Source of the DNA: Bryum argenteum
Lineage: Eukaryota; Streptophyta; Bryopsida; Bryales; Bryaceae
NCBI GenBank assembly: GCA_037043015.1
Contig: CM073322.1
Span: forward strand, 11,109,601-11,173,600
DNA length: 64,000 bases
Direction: 5' to 3'
The notes beneath the pieces were generated by a model that worked only from the letters and a program-made list of their open reading frames with translations, had not been told where the DNA came from and did not search any database. The stretch's first letter is position 1. Each line of letters starts with the position of its first letter. This document shows positions 43,823 to 55,907 of the stretch, in pieces. The translations under genes and the position numbers were made by a program.

Positions 43823-45299
43823 CTGCAAGTAAACAGACCCGCCAGGGGGGGAAATGCAAGACAAGGCTTTCAATTTCGACAAAGCTACAGTTGTTGTCAG
43901 CAAACCCAAAAATGCCCTCAGATAATCATCGACTCATTTTTTAAAAAGCATCAAAACTTCCACAAGTAACTCTTCTGATAGTAGAAAACTGAAAGAGAAG
44001 ACTCTACTTACACAAAGTATACATTACTTGCTGATCATTGAGGGCGAAGAGAGAGAGAGAGATGAGGGGAATGGGGTTAGTATGATTATTCCAGGAGTGT
44101 TGGGGTTTCAATCTGCGCTTTGTAGGTGCCATGTCAGGCCCACCAATTTCTCTCTTTCTCACAAAAGAGAGCTATCATACAGAGGTGTCACTTTTTCAGG
44201 CGTGTCAGATACCATAGAGACAACACAACAGATAGAAAATCAAAAGAAAGAAAGAAAAAAGCAAAGGCTTGAGACACTGAGTGAATGGGTTACCAGGAGA
44301 TTCACAGGCTACAATAATACGCTACCTTATCCACGCTGGTCAACAGCTTCGACGCTCCAAAGGAATATCCAGGTATATAGATCGCACCTCCTGTCCGTGA
44401 AGTACATGGTGGTCAGATGAGGCATGTGGGATGAGCATGTGCTCCAATTTGCTTACATGTGCTAACAACATCTTCAGTCTGTCAAGGTACCCATTGCCAG
44501 AGGTTCTCCATCATCTGCTCCCATTAACAGTCTGCAAATCGTCGAGTGTGAGGCACGAAACAAAACTTACTTAAGTTTACTTACTTCAGAGAAAAAGAAA
44601 AAGATGGAAAAAATTACTAGCTCCACCGATAGTTGTAAGCGTAGGTAGATCAAGCAACGTCATGCGTCAAATCGAGCAGACAGGCAGACAGACAGACGCC
44701 GTCAGTGCGCTTGAATAAACGGAAATGAATCTCTTTTTCGACACACCATTCATCATTTTCAATGATCTTCTGAGTAGCTCTGATTGTATATAATCGCAGA
44801 TCATTGATAGAGCGATTGAAGTTTTTAATGATATTGGACCTACCAACCACAGTGAAGATGGTCAACAGCACCACCAGCTCATGACAGCAATCAGATAATT
44901 GATTAATGGCATATTCATCAACGCATGCTTTATTGATAAAATAAAGCTCCCCCGCTCGACGTGATCAAAGTCTAAGAGAAAGACAGAGAGAGCTACTTGA
45001 GTAACGTACCGGTTTTGAGGGTCGTTCCGTGCTCTTTACATGTCACGTGAGAGGTCTTCTTACAAGGCAGGTGAAGGGTGGGTACAAGTTGCCCTCTGTC
45101 TGTTAGGCTTGTTAAATCAGACAATTGCACTGCTTTAGCCCTAATAGATTTCCTATGATCATCACACGGGATGGTACTAGCAGTAAACCACGTAAGTAGC
45201 AAGCTTTATTTTGAAATTTGCTGGTTCAGGGAGCACTGACCCAGGCTTGCATAAATCGTTATATAACACAATTATAAGAGACGGTACTTAAAAGGGGAG
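43823..45299. other. Intergenic region downstream of the MscS-like gene
   Basis: Possible 3' UTR of the MscS-like gene near 45.2 kb and scattered short open frames on both strands (for example 44028..44420 plus, 130 codons, with Lys/Arg/Glu-rich low complexity). None resembles a known family. Confidence 0.4.
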
Positions 45300-48200
45300 C
45301 TACAGTACAAGCTTCTGTTGTTGATTTTTCATGAAATTTACGTCGGAGCTTGGAGCCTTGAGAGGAGTGAATGGAGAATCTGGTCCCAAGATGTCGGTTA
45401 TGATTTGAGCAACTTGTATGAGAATCTCTTGTTGAATCGTGAAAAAGCGGGGACCTCTCTGCACACAAGAGATCAAACAAATGAGAGAGTGATAAAACAG
45501 CAAGTTCGGAGGTGCATATTCGAGAAGAGATGTAGCAACTTACCTGGGCTTTTATCACACAAGAAAGGGCTATCACAGGTCCGTCGTTTTCCATGCCCTT
45601 CAAGTAACATATGGGAGCTGATTTGATTTTTTCAACGTGGGCATGTGATCTCAAGTAGTCCTGGACTTTATCGGTAATTACGTGCACCAAGAAAATGTGT
45701 CTGTTGTTCAGCTGCATGGAGGCTTCCAGCACCATTGTCTGTGCCCTCGAAAAGTTGGTAATGACCTGAATATCAACAAAATAGCTAAGACAAGAAAAGT
45801 ATAGAAACAAAAATAGTTCGATCACCAAATCAAGTGGCATAGAAGCAGGAGTATCAATCCTTGTGCACTTTGCAGTTGAAAACCCGCAATTGTAAGGCAT
45901 ATATATTTTCTCGATTACCTTCACAAGTTTGTCTTTAGACTGTTTTTTTCCTGTTCAGATTGTATTACTCAGAGAAATGGCTAAACATTATGTAGGATGG
46001 CAAGCACTAACCTGGCTGGTGAAAGCATTGTTGGGGACATACACAGGGACGCCATCGAAGCCCGTCACTTTAGTTTGCATGAATCCAATGTCTTGCACGC
46101 GCCCTAAAACATTCCCAGCCTATACACACAGCCCATCAGTTTAAGATTGATTCTACATTAAGTTTCAAGATCGAGACGGTTTACAAGGATGCTTCAGCAC
46201 TAACCTTGATCTTTTCACCGACAACAAATGGTCTCGTAAGGAAGAGCGCTGCGCCACCGAACATGTTGCCCACAACCACCTGAGCCGCTACACCCACCGC
46301 CAGACCTGGTGATACGGTCATGCCAATTCATCAGTCACCAACTCAAGTCCATATGCACACAATATGTAAATTTGTTCAAGGGAGGATTCATACCAGAGAC
46401 TCCACCAACTGCAAGGAATGACTTCAGCGTAAAGCCGAGTACTTCGGCGATGCAAGACGCTGCTATGCAGTACATTGCTAGAGACGCGAATTTGTCAATC
46501 GTGAATATTTGACTCTGCACAGCAGAATGCACCAATCTCAGTACGCAGTGATTCTCCCGAACACGTAATCGCTTTGTCACTGGTAGAAAGACCGTGTTCT
46601 TTGACTAGCCCACAATGATTCAACCAGACATCAATGACCATTTATCTACTAGTGTGTCTACTTTGCAGAGTCTGATAAGATCACAGAAATTTTGGTGATG
46701 AAGCAGCCATAACAACTGCTACAAATGCCATTATCCTTACAATGATCCTGTAACCACAGTCAAAATTGCCATGTTTTGTATGCAACATGAACATCTTTAG
46801 AATATGGGAGTGTGGGGTGTATGAGAAGACAACACTTACCTCTTCCATTACTTTCCTTTCCACCATTTCCGCAACAAAAATTCGTTTCCAACGGAACAAG
46901 AACCAAGTGCACAAGCAAACGAGAGATGTTGCTCGGATATCGTACACAAACTCATAGGTAATAATTTCTTGCATCTTCCCTAACACAGCTATCATCCCCA
47001 GCCTGGCACGTCCATCCACAGCTCAAAATATAAGCGCTATTGCATCAGTTTAGCTGAACAGAAGCTGGTCATCAAAATCAAGTCCTTACAGTCTTGTGCC
47101 GGCCCAAACCATTACAGAACTGCGAAGAGGCGCTCGAGCAGCTCTAAATGGTGATGAGTTGTAGTGGTGATCGTCACTTTCCATTTCGTGCTTTCGCTTG
47201 CGCATGTACAATCTGCATCCCCATCCCAATCAAACCATTTCAAGCCCCTAAAAGAGTCGATTGTCCACTGATGCTTAAAAGAAAGAGATACAAGGGCTTT
47301 TGATCACGTACTTATACATAGATCGGCAGAATCTATCAACCCCATTGTACAAAAAATAAAAGAAAGCCAGCACAATGCATTCCCGAAGAACCAACGTCGC
47401 CTGTTGCAAAATCGTCACCAAAACCACATCAGCATATAGACAATGCAATGACGAGGCTGTAGAGATGATAGGAAACCCAATCCTTAAAGCCTTTATATTG
47501 CAAGTCTCTGGTGATGAGAAGAGATATTGTCGCAGTGAAGGATAGCTTGAGATTTGTGATCGCTACTCGAAATTCATGCTTGAAACTGTCAAACCTCTGG
47601 TAGTTGAAATCATAATGCGAAGTGGAGAAGTGCTATTTCCACCAGGCTCTCCACGAATGTCTCATTCCACCAAGCTTGACGAAAATGAGTCATTTAGCTT
47701 GGTGGAAATACCTCACTTTTCCACTAGAGAATACATTTTTGAGATCAAATTTGACCTAGTCGAATATGGAATCCTCACGATTGAACGGCACTAAAGATTG
47801 TGTTTCAAGACCAGGAAGTTCTGAGTACTTATGATGTTTGATCAGCACATGCTTTGATAGAATGCAATGGAGACAGGACCCATCAAAGTCTAAGCAACAG
47901 GAACCGGTTCTCGACAAAATTTGAACAGCAAGGAGAGACAAGGTGGTATGCTTACAACGGCCTCACTTTTCTGGAGGTGGGATTGAATGTTGATCGGCAG
48001 AAAGTCAAGAGGATCCCAATCGTCTGGAATGTACTTAGCAAGAGGCTTTTGAATCTGGCGGAGTATGAAATTGCTGGCAGTATCCAAGAAGTGATCACCC
48101 ACTTGGCAAATGTCCTCGATAATCGTATCAGGCTTCGCAGCTCTCACAATTCCCGGCTGCTGCCTTGGCTTCGCAATCAAAGCTAACCTCGGCTTCGCAG

Positions 48201-48444
48201 TCAACGCTAATCTCGTCCCCTCAAACCCACACACGGACTGCACCCAAAAACTCAAAAGAGTCCAATCAGTTAGGTCTAAACACAGACACTTCCTCCTTGA
48301 ACCTCTTTCATCTTCCTAAATTTTGCATCGAAGTGTGACAACAAGCTTTACCCTAAATTGAGGTACTGGAGTCTTCTTCACTCGGTTGGTCCCCAAACAC
48401 TGAACCGAAAGCTTTGCAGCCGAAGCGTGAAGAAGGGCCGCCAT
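45300..48444 (-). CDS. MscS-like mechanosensitive channel, organelle-targeted (MSL1-3 type)
   Basis: Relieves hypo-osmotic or redox stress in plastids or mitochondria by opening under membrane tension. Ten exons: 48352..48444, 47956..48237, 47312..47400, 47090..47212, 46840..47002, 46394..46514, 46205..46305, 46012..46119, 45544..45765 and 45300..45458, all phases consistent, 486 residues. Exon 1 (MAALLHASAAKLSVQCLGTN) looks like a transit peptide. Hydrophobic segments follow in exons 3, 5 and 6. The pore-lining helix is Gly/Ala-rich (AVGGVSGLAVGVAAQVVVGN), then FLTRPFVVGEKIK and the beta-domain VQDIGFMQTKVTGFDGVPVY with VPNNAFTSQ. Alternative AG choices were rejected on phase. The intron between exons 2 and 3 holds a MITE. 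Plastid versus mitochondrial targeting cannot be decided by eye. Confidence 0.9.
47620..47726. mobile_element. MITE-like element in an intron of the MscS-like gene
   Basis: The left end AGTGGAGAAGTGCTATTTCC and the right end in reverse complement AGTGGAAAAGTGAGGTATTT both continue into CCACCA. The 107-bp element shares its ends and the internal phrase GCTTGGTGGAAAT with the element at 7306..7493. Confidence 0.7.
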
Positions 48445-49981
48445 GGTTAAGACACTCCTCGATCACAAGATTGCAGTCATCAGAAAACTCAAACTCAGTC
48501 ACTATTCTTGCAAACCTCAATTCCATATGCTTTGGGTCAATAGCCAATATGCTATAATACAACAGTCGTCGATATCATCATTCGATCACAGCGGATGGAC
48601 CACATTTTTGTTTCTATTCGAGCTGATTTTGGCTCCTTGCCCACTGTGGGTCAGATCAGCCAGTGAAGGATTGCGGAGGAATTGATTCTGGGCGATGGTG
48701 AGAGTTGAAGCATGCGCCAGCCAGTGGTGCATGAGCTGTCGGGAGCCAGAGGTGATGAAAAGGCTATGATAAGTAAGTGAAGTACAGTGAGGAGAACAAG
48801 AAAAACATGGGAGATGCTGGTACAGTAAGTGAAAGAAGCATCTCCCGAGCTGGGGCGATGGTGTCGTGTACAATCTGTCTGTGGCAGGGTAGATGGAATC
48901 TGTGAAAGTGATTCGTCGATTATGGCGGCCATGCATGCCGTGCGAATGCTTGCTTGCAGATGGATGAGCCGCAGCTTTCACCTCTGCGGAAACCAGTTTT
49001 ATAATTCGACTTTGCAAAGGAATCAAGTTTATGTTTGTTAACCCTTAAACGCCGGGTAAGCGTTCGTAGCAGCTACCAAGGAGGATGGAGGAGGGGTAAT
49101 GAGCCCCCTAATTTTTTGATGTATAGACACTAAATGCCAAGGAGTAGGCTTTCAAGGGTGACTAGGGGTCGCAGACCTCAAATTTGAATTCAAAATTATC
49201 AAAAACGGCCTTGGGAGGTCCTCACGGATTCTAGGGTGCCTCCTTGGTAGCTGCCACCAACCATTGCCCTTAAACGCCCAAGAAGCTCGAGGGGCTTTTT
49301 CCAAGGGACTTTTTCTCAAGAGGATCTGCCATGTAGCTATAGTGTACTCAACTTTTCACTTATATTTTGATGGCAAACTAGTCACCCACTAATGATGCAT
49401 TTAAAAAGTGAAATTTTACAAATCAAAGCACAATTTGTATGAGTGATTTGTGCTTTAAATGAATTGTGGTAGGTAGGTTGGGGTTGTGCATAACTTTGTA
49501 GGAGGGTGCAAGCTCATCATCGATTGGTTCATTCATGATGCCCAAGTTCAAAAAGCGGACTATTCATGATGGGTGAGTTTAACCCCTAAACGCCCAAGGG
49601 GGGGTAATGCTGATTTTTTCAAAATTGAGTAAAAACAAATAAAAGATGAAAATGGAAAATCCAACCGTAGGATCTTCTTTGGAGCATGGCAATTAGTATG
49701 AACGCCAAGTTGCATGCCATTTGGAGCTATGGATTTCAAGATCCATGCAAAAAAGGGGTGAAGATCACACCACCAAAACTTCATGAAAAATCTCTTTTGC
49801 CCACTCTCACAAATTAAGGATCAAGGTTTTTACTATTTATCCAAGGAGGGAGTAGAGTTAACCCACCGAGGAGTTGAGCAAAAAAAACGGCGGATGAAAA
49901 ATCGATGGGATGAAAGCGGGGTTGTGCACCAAAGATGGAGCCTCACATCCAGAATGTCGAAAAACGACACTGTGGGCGCTT

Positions 49982-50300
49982 AAGGGTTAAAGCTAGCCAG
50001 CGAGTTGGTCACGGAGCCCCTCGACCCTACCTGCCCGCCCGATCCCCTGCCCCACCAGAAAATCCATTTTTTTGTTTTTTGCATTTAGGACTGCCCTCTT
50101 ATGATTTTTTGAAATTTTTGAGTTTAGAAATGGGGTCTACGATCCCGTTTTACCCAGGGGGGGTGCCTAATAAAGCCATGGGTGACATCAACCATTGAAA
50201 ATTAGGGGGTAAATATACCCCAATTTTTATTTGCTAGGCAGGGATTATTTTCCCCACGAGAGGCTCCGTGACCAGCTCGCTGGCCATCTTTAACCCCTAA
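49982..50300. mobile_element. MITE-like element with terminal inverted repeats of about 40 bp
   Basis: The left end AAGGGTTAAAGCTAGCCAGC, then GAGTTGGTCACGGAGCC, pairs with the right end, which in reverse complement reads AGGGGTTAAAGATGGCCAGC, then GAGCTGGTCACGGAGCC. It is 319 bp, with an interior rich in G/T runs and no coding potential. Confidence 0.78.
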
Positions 50301-50847
50301 GAGCCCAATCAACCATTTTATGGTCGATCCCGAATTTTGAGGAGCTGTACCTGGATAAAAAAAGATTTTTTTGAGAATGTTTTTAACATTCTAGAAGTTT
50401 GGTAAGTTAGGAACCACATCCAATTTACAGAACCGTGTTCGGATTCATAGATTGTTCAGAATAAACCGTCAAACACAAACAGGGCAGAGTTTTCTTAGTG
50501 TAATAAAACTTACTATTTTGGGAAAGTAATAAGGTGTCTCATAGGTTACTTGTGGCCTCTCTCCATTTTATCATATAATATGTAATTTTAGCCAATCATA
50601 GCAATTTCCAATTACTAATGATAGAAATTACATTTTATATTGATTTTCAAAATTTTTCTCTCTTTAATTAATTTTGAATTGAATCTTACTTATTTTAGGA
50701 AATTTAACCGTATAGATCTAATTTAGGGTTTAAGGTCTTCATACTATCTTTGGAGAGCTACTTCACAAGGGTTACCGAATTCATATTTTATAACACATCT
50801 AAGATTTTCTTCAAACCCCTCGGGCCTTTAGGGGTTAAGTAGATCCA

Positions 50848-50998
50848 TTCATGATGCCCAAGTCTAAAAAGTGCACTATTCATGATGCCCTAGTTCAAAA
50901 AGTGCATTATTCATGATGCCCAAGTTCAAAAAGTGCATTCTTCATAATGCCCTAGTTCAAAAAGTGCACTATTCATGATGCCCAAGTCCAAAAGATGT
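50848..50998 (+). repeat. 31-bp tandem repeat, nearly 5 copies
   Basis: The unit TTCATGATGCCCAAGTTCAA plus AAAGTGCACTA begins at 50848, 50879, 50910, 50941 and 50972 (last copy partial). The second and fourth copies share a CCTAG variant, suggesting growth as a two-unit block. A single related unit lies at 49531. Confidence 0.92.
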
Positions 50999-51689
50999 TG
51001 TGATGTTGGTTTTTTTGGCTCACAAAACACTTTGAACCCTTTTGCAACAAGGGCAAAAAATCTATTTTTTCAACTTTGAATATTATGATATCATAAATGG
51101 TGAAAATTTTGAATGTAAGATTTTGTATACATGTAATTCTACAAGTTAGCTACTAGATCCTATGGTTATACACTTCAAAACTTGTCAAAATTCGAAAAGT
51201 TGCATCTTGCATCATTAAAGGGCAATTTTGAAGGCTTTTGGCACTTTTGAGGCCATCTCTCCTTTATGAATCAATGAAGTGGGGGCCAAAACCTTCTACA
51301 TGAATTTTTAGACCTCAAATGATTGTATAATGAGCGGAGATTAGAAGGTAACTCTAAAGCGCAATGTATTCTAAAGAGAGGTTTTATGACTGATTAGGCT
51401 TGCTCAAAGTTTGTTGCCCTACTTTCTTTTAATTGCATGTTTTCAAACAAAATCATGGATCTTTAAATCTATACCCTGAAATAAACTTTATTTTTTTGTG
51501 AAACTTCTTGTACTAGTACTTTACAAGATCCTACAAGTACAATTTTCCACATAATCTTGTAAAAATGCTTAAAAATTCTTCTATTGGATTGCTCATTCTA
51601 GGGGAAATTTAAGCTACCCCGTAGTTCATTACATCTATAAATTAATGCAGGTAGTTTGTTTTGTTTTGTGTTATTATAGTATGGGAGAT

Positions 51690-52150
51690 TGCCGATTGGA
51701 TGGGGCTACATGAGGTGTCATTGAAAGCGGATTTCTTTGTAGATTTGTGGAAATCAGTCGGATTGCAAAACGGGTCGAGGGGTCTTGAAATATTAAATTT
51801 TGAAGTATCTATGGCCCCCAAATGACTAGAAATTACAAAGATGGCCTAATTATAGATCTAGGAGAATAACAAGAAAACCCAACCATGCAATTATCCTGTG
51901 GTTTGGAGCTTCATAATCAATATTAGAAATAAAATACACGCTGCAAGGTTGCGGTCCATACTAGTCTATTATTTTAGAGATGTATTTTGTTTTGTGTGTG
52001 AGTGAGTGACATTGTGATCTTAGGCATGCTGGTCCAATGAGGGCGTATTAGGTGTCGTTGAAGTAGAGTTTTATGTAGAGATGTAGGCAACAATCATATT
52101 ACAGATTGAGTCAAGGGATCCTAAGATATTGGAATTCGAAGTATTTAGGC
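51690..52150 (+). repeat. Diverged direct repeats, period about 340 bp
   Basis: 51700-51840 and 52035-52150 share interrupted matches in order: AGGTGTC(A/G)TTGAA, TTTGTAGA against TATGTAGAGATGT, GGGTC(G/C) AGGGG(T/A)CTTGAAATATTA against GAGTCAAGGGATCCTAAGATATTG, and TTCGAAGTAT-like strings. They look like two decayed units of a satellite or a duplicated repeat. Confidence 0.55.
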
Positions 52151-52988
52151 TTCAAAAATATTGAAGATTATATGTATGAGTATGGCAACGCTACAGAGCG
52201 TACTAGTACCTTACACATTAGGGTAAGAGAACCTAAATGCGAACGACCTACCATAATCAGACAATCCAAACATAAAGATTTCCTTGCAACAAAATGAAGT
52301 TTTCATTTGATAGTATGTTCCTTACATGTACATGCAGTAGGGTGAACGACTACATGTGTACCTATATTAGTCACATCAAAATTTTATAATTAAATATGTA
52401 AGTGCTTATAAATGTAAATAAAATAGGAAAATCTTGTCTTTTGTATTTGCTAATCACTAAAAAGAAGTAAATTACATGTGTAATTACTCCAAGTATAGTG
52501 AATGGCTTTAGGGTCCAAAAATAGGTGTACTTATCCTAAATTGGAAATGGAGGGATCAACATACCTTATTCTATTATACATGAGTTGACAGTGCATTCAT
52601 TTGAAAAGATTTCCTCGTTATAAAAAAGCCTATGAAATAATGGGCAATAAAACCAGCAAGTTCTGATACCATCTGATAACAACATGCTCAGCATAATACC
52701 GTACTGCAATCCATTTCCTATCCAACCAGAAGACGTGGCCCAATCACTGGCAACCAAGTCGGACAGAAATATGAGGCCCATACCAGCACCCCGGAGTTGC
52801 CAGCTCGGACTATATAATCGCCAGCTCGGATCCTTCCGGTTTAAACCAATCAGAAAACGCCTCATGAGCAACCCCAGAATTGTGGCGCTTGTCACCCTCC
52901 TCCGAACGAGGCACTCTAACCCCGAGCTTCAGAACGATCTTGTGATTTCTGAATTTTGGGCGGTTTGTTGCAATCGGAGTTTTTGGCT

Positions 52989-55907
52989 ATGGCGATGTCA
53001 ACGTCATCGTGGTTGCAAGCGGCAAAGACGACGGCGCCATCGCTGTTGTCAAGTGCGCCACGAAGAAGAAGCTCCTCGAAGGCTACCAATGTGATCATTC
53101 CCCGGGCTTCAGAGCAGAAAGACCAGGCGACAACGGAAGTGGAAGATGCAGTGACGCCACCTGCTGCGCCTGTGGAATCGACCACTGTGAACTCAGATTT
53201 CAAGGGCGGGCCCTTCACTGTCCGCTCTGACATGATTGGCGCCGTCCTCGGAGGCGCCTTGAATGTTCCCTTTCGCCTTGGCTCCGGTGCCCTTGTCAAA
53301 GGGTAAACGCAAATCCCCACTGCATTTTTCTTCTGGAATAAACTTTCTGTTCTAGAATTGGACGATCATGAACCTCGAGAATGGACACCTGGAGCAGCAT
53401 TTTGTAATTTCAACTCAAGCGCCAGGGTTTACTTAGGGATTGACATCGTGAGGGCAAAGAAGGAACATTGCAGTGTATGTACATTTAACGTCGGAGCAAT
53501 ACGCAGGTACAAGATCGAGAATCGTCCTGCTGCAGAAGTTGGAGATGACAGATATGCCATTCCAGTCGCAGGTATAGCTCTCTATCTGTAAATCCTATAA
53601 GATATAACGACCTCTAGGGTTTCTTGGATGTGTGCGGTGGCTTTAAGTCGGATCAGATTCAGAATTTCATTTATATTGTACATTATTAAAGTGCTACATT
53701 TACTCCGTTCTTAGTTTTGAAGCTTTGCAGCATGGATAATCAAACTCACTAGAGCCATATTAGAATACCTAGCCGAGGGAAATGGATCCCAGAGCTTTTC
53801 TTGTATGACAGAGAAACACATTTGCAGCCCTATCCGTGTTCCTGAGCGAGTAATGTTGAGCTAATTGGCATTGTCTTCAACATCTAGTCGTTCTGACCAG
53901 GGGCAGGGTTTTCTTCTTAGGTCGCAAATTTGTAGAGGTTGCGAATCCAGGCCCAAGGCCTGAGAAGCCCATCGAGATCTACGAGTTTGAAGGGTATGGT
54001 TATCAATCCAGAGTTGTTATAGTCACGCTAGAACTAGAATTTGACATTTCATAAGTAGATTCATTGAGTATCGGAGTTACACGTTCTGATAATTCTGGTT
54101 GGGTGTGTGGATTTTACGATGGATGCTGCTGAATGCCCACAGTTGTCCTTTCTGCCGAAAGGTATGCTCTGCAAATCCTTGTGTCCTTATGAACCAGTGA
54201 GGTCTTAGTTCATGTTTTGAGGTTTTTAGGATGAGGTTCATCGAGGATTGTTCGTTTTATTGACTTGATGTCTGTGAAAGATCAGGTCATTTTTGTAGCT
54301 GCTCTTGAGTCTAGTTGTGCGACTCTCGATCATTGATTTTAGTTGGCAGATCTAGCAATTCTTGGCTCTCCTTTCGATAGATTTTGCTACATTTTTCCTG
54401 ATATGAGAATTGAACAGGTGAGGGAGATAGTTTCCATCTTGGACATTGATGTGCTCTTCTATCCCTGTCCGAAAAATGGCCCCAACTTTCGACCAAAGGC
54501 GAATCAGATGGGAGGAAAGAAGCAGTTCCCTTACATGGTATGAGTCTTACTTCACATCTGCTTACAAATTCGAATCATCCGCTAAATCTGTAACTCAGGT
54601 CAGGTCTTATGATCTTTTCAGATTTCACTCTTTCATGCAGGGAATGAGGTCCAAAGGTTGAGTGGTTACCTGTTGTGGCTCGCAGGTTGACCCCAACAAA
54701 AATGTTGCAATGTATGAATCTGATGACATCATCAAGTATTTAGTAGACAACTATGGTAAGTACAAACTGTAGCATTGTTTGTTTTTAAGCGGGGAAAGTG
54801 GAATCATCTCGAATCGACGTGAGACTTAAAACCGAATTTGTGCAGGTGACGGGAAGGTCCCAGTCATGCTCAACTTGGGCGCTTTGACGGTACGTTATAG
54901 ACCATGCTTACTGAGAAGCATTAGCTTGACTCTTATGCACAATATTATCTTGTTTTATTCACATCATCGATCATCAGAAGAATGACCTTCAAATTTGTCT
55001 CAAGAAAAACATACCTCAGTTGATATATGCTATCAGTCTAACTGCAAAGGTCGTTTTCTGGTTTTTCCACTTAATTGCTTGAAGATTGATTGGTTACGAT
55101 GATTTAGCTGCTGAAGTGATGTTTTTTGAGGGTGCAGACAATTACAGCTGGCCTTGCCCTTATTGGACGTCCTGGAAAGGTGTTTGATTATTCCTGTTAT
55201 TCTATGATTGCCATGTTCGTGCTTCTGATTCAGCAATTCCAATTAGCTGCTGTCTATGTTTTGTTCAAACTTACCGAATCTGGTGTTACATTTCACAGGG
55301 CTCCACATATGTTCCTGCTAAGCTTCCTGAGAAGCCACTCGAGTTGTGGGCGTACGAGGTAGGATACTTTCATTCTCTTTTGCTTATCTACTACATCTGA
55401 TGTACCAGTTTACTCAATCCTGGTTTACACAAATAATGCATGATAATCTCGGTTGCCTGCCTACGGCTAATGTTCTTAATTCCATTTGCAGTCATCTCCT
55501 TTCTGCAAGATCGCGAGGGAGGCATTGTGCGAGCTTGAGTTGCCTCATATTTATCACAGGTGTGTACATTACACATAAGTTTCCCCATTACAAACTCAGT
55601 ACTAAAAGTTATTATCTGGTGGGTCCAAATCACTAAATTTTGTTCGTAACATGACAGTTGTGCTCGAGGAAGTGCCAAGAGAGACCTATTGGTACAAAAG
55701 ACTGGAAAGTTTCAGGTATCTTTCTTGACTATCTCTGAAGTTAGCAGATTTTGATATGGTTCATTTAGTTAAGAGGAATGTTAAGCTGATATATTTTCAT
55801 CGAAACAGGTGCCGTATCTGGAGGATCCTAATACGGGGGCAGCTATGTTTGAGAGTCACGACATTGTGGAGTATGTCAGGAAAACATACGCACTGGCTCA
55901 AGCCTAA
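52989..55907 (+). CDS. Chloroplast protein with two glutaredoxin/GST N-terminal-like domains
   Basis: Plastid thioredoxin-fold protein of the plant family with tandem GST_N domains; the biochemical role is poorly known. Twelve exons: 52989..53302, 53507..53571, 53921..53993, 54143..54161, 54418..54537, 54686..54755, 54846..54889, 55138..55179, 55299..55358, 55492..55559, 55658..55715 and 55809..55907; phases all consistent, 343 residues. The N-terminus (MAMSTSSWLQAAKTTAPSLL, then APRRRSSSKATN) is a clear transit peptide. Domain 1 starts PEKPIEIYEFEG and has the redox motif CPFC, with KANQMGGKKQFPYM and ESDDIIKYLV. Domain 2 starts PEKPLELWAYE with SPFC, so its first Cys is Ser, then VPYLEDPNTGAAMFESHDIVEYV. 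The CPFC motif lies in a 19-nt microexon. Confidence 0.92.

Larger units (their letters stand above)
48445..52988. other. Intergenic, repeat-rich region
   Basis: 4.5 kb. 48445-49030 is the upstream region of the MscS-like gene. From 49.0 kb on, the sequence is dispersed-repeat DNA marked by recurrent TTTAACCCCTAAA-like strings, an inverted-repeat element (49982..50300), a 31-bp tandem array (50848..50998), and a pair of diverged direct repeats about 340 bp apart (near 51690 and 52030). The last 300 bp before 52989 should be the promoter of the dual GST-N gene. Open frames here look like shadows. Confidence 0.5.

Noticed and set aside
44028..44420. 130-codon plus-strand frame
   Set aside because: Low-complexity Glu/Arg/Lys stretch, no family resemblance, in repeat-rich DNA with no supporting splice structure.
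47956..47970. Donor AAAA|GTGAGG for exon 2 of the MscS-like gene
   Set aside because: It leaves phase 1 and puts exon 3 in a frame with nonsense content; GTT|GTAAGC 11 bp downstream keeps phase 0 and a continuous protein.
41335..50840. AACCCCTAAA strings as interstitial telomere repeats
   Set aside because: The unit is never tandem and the extra C breaks the plant telomere heptamer; it looks like part of a dispersed element.
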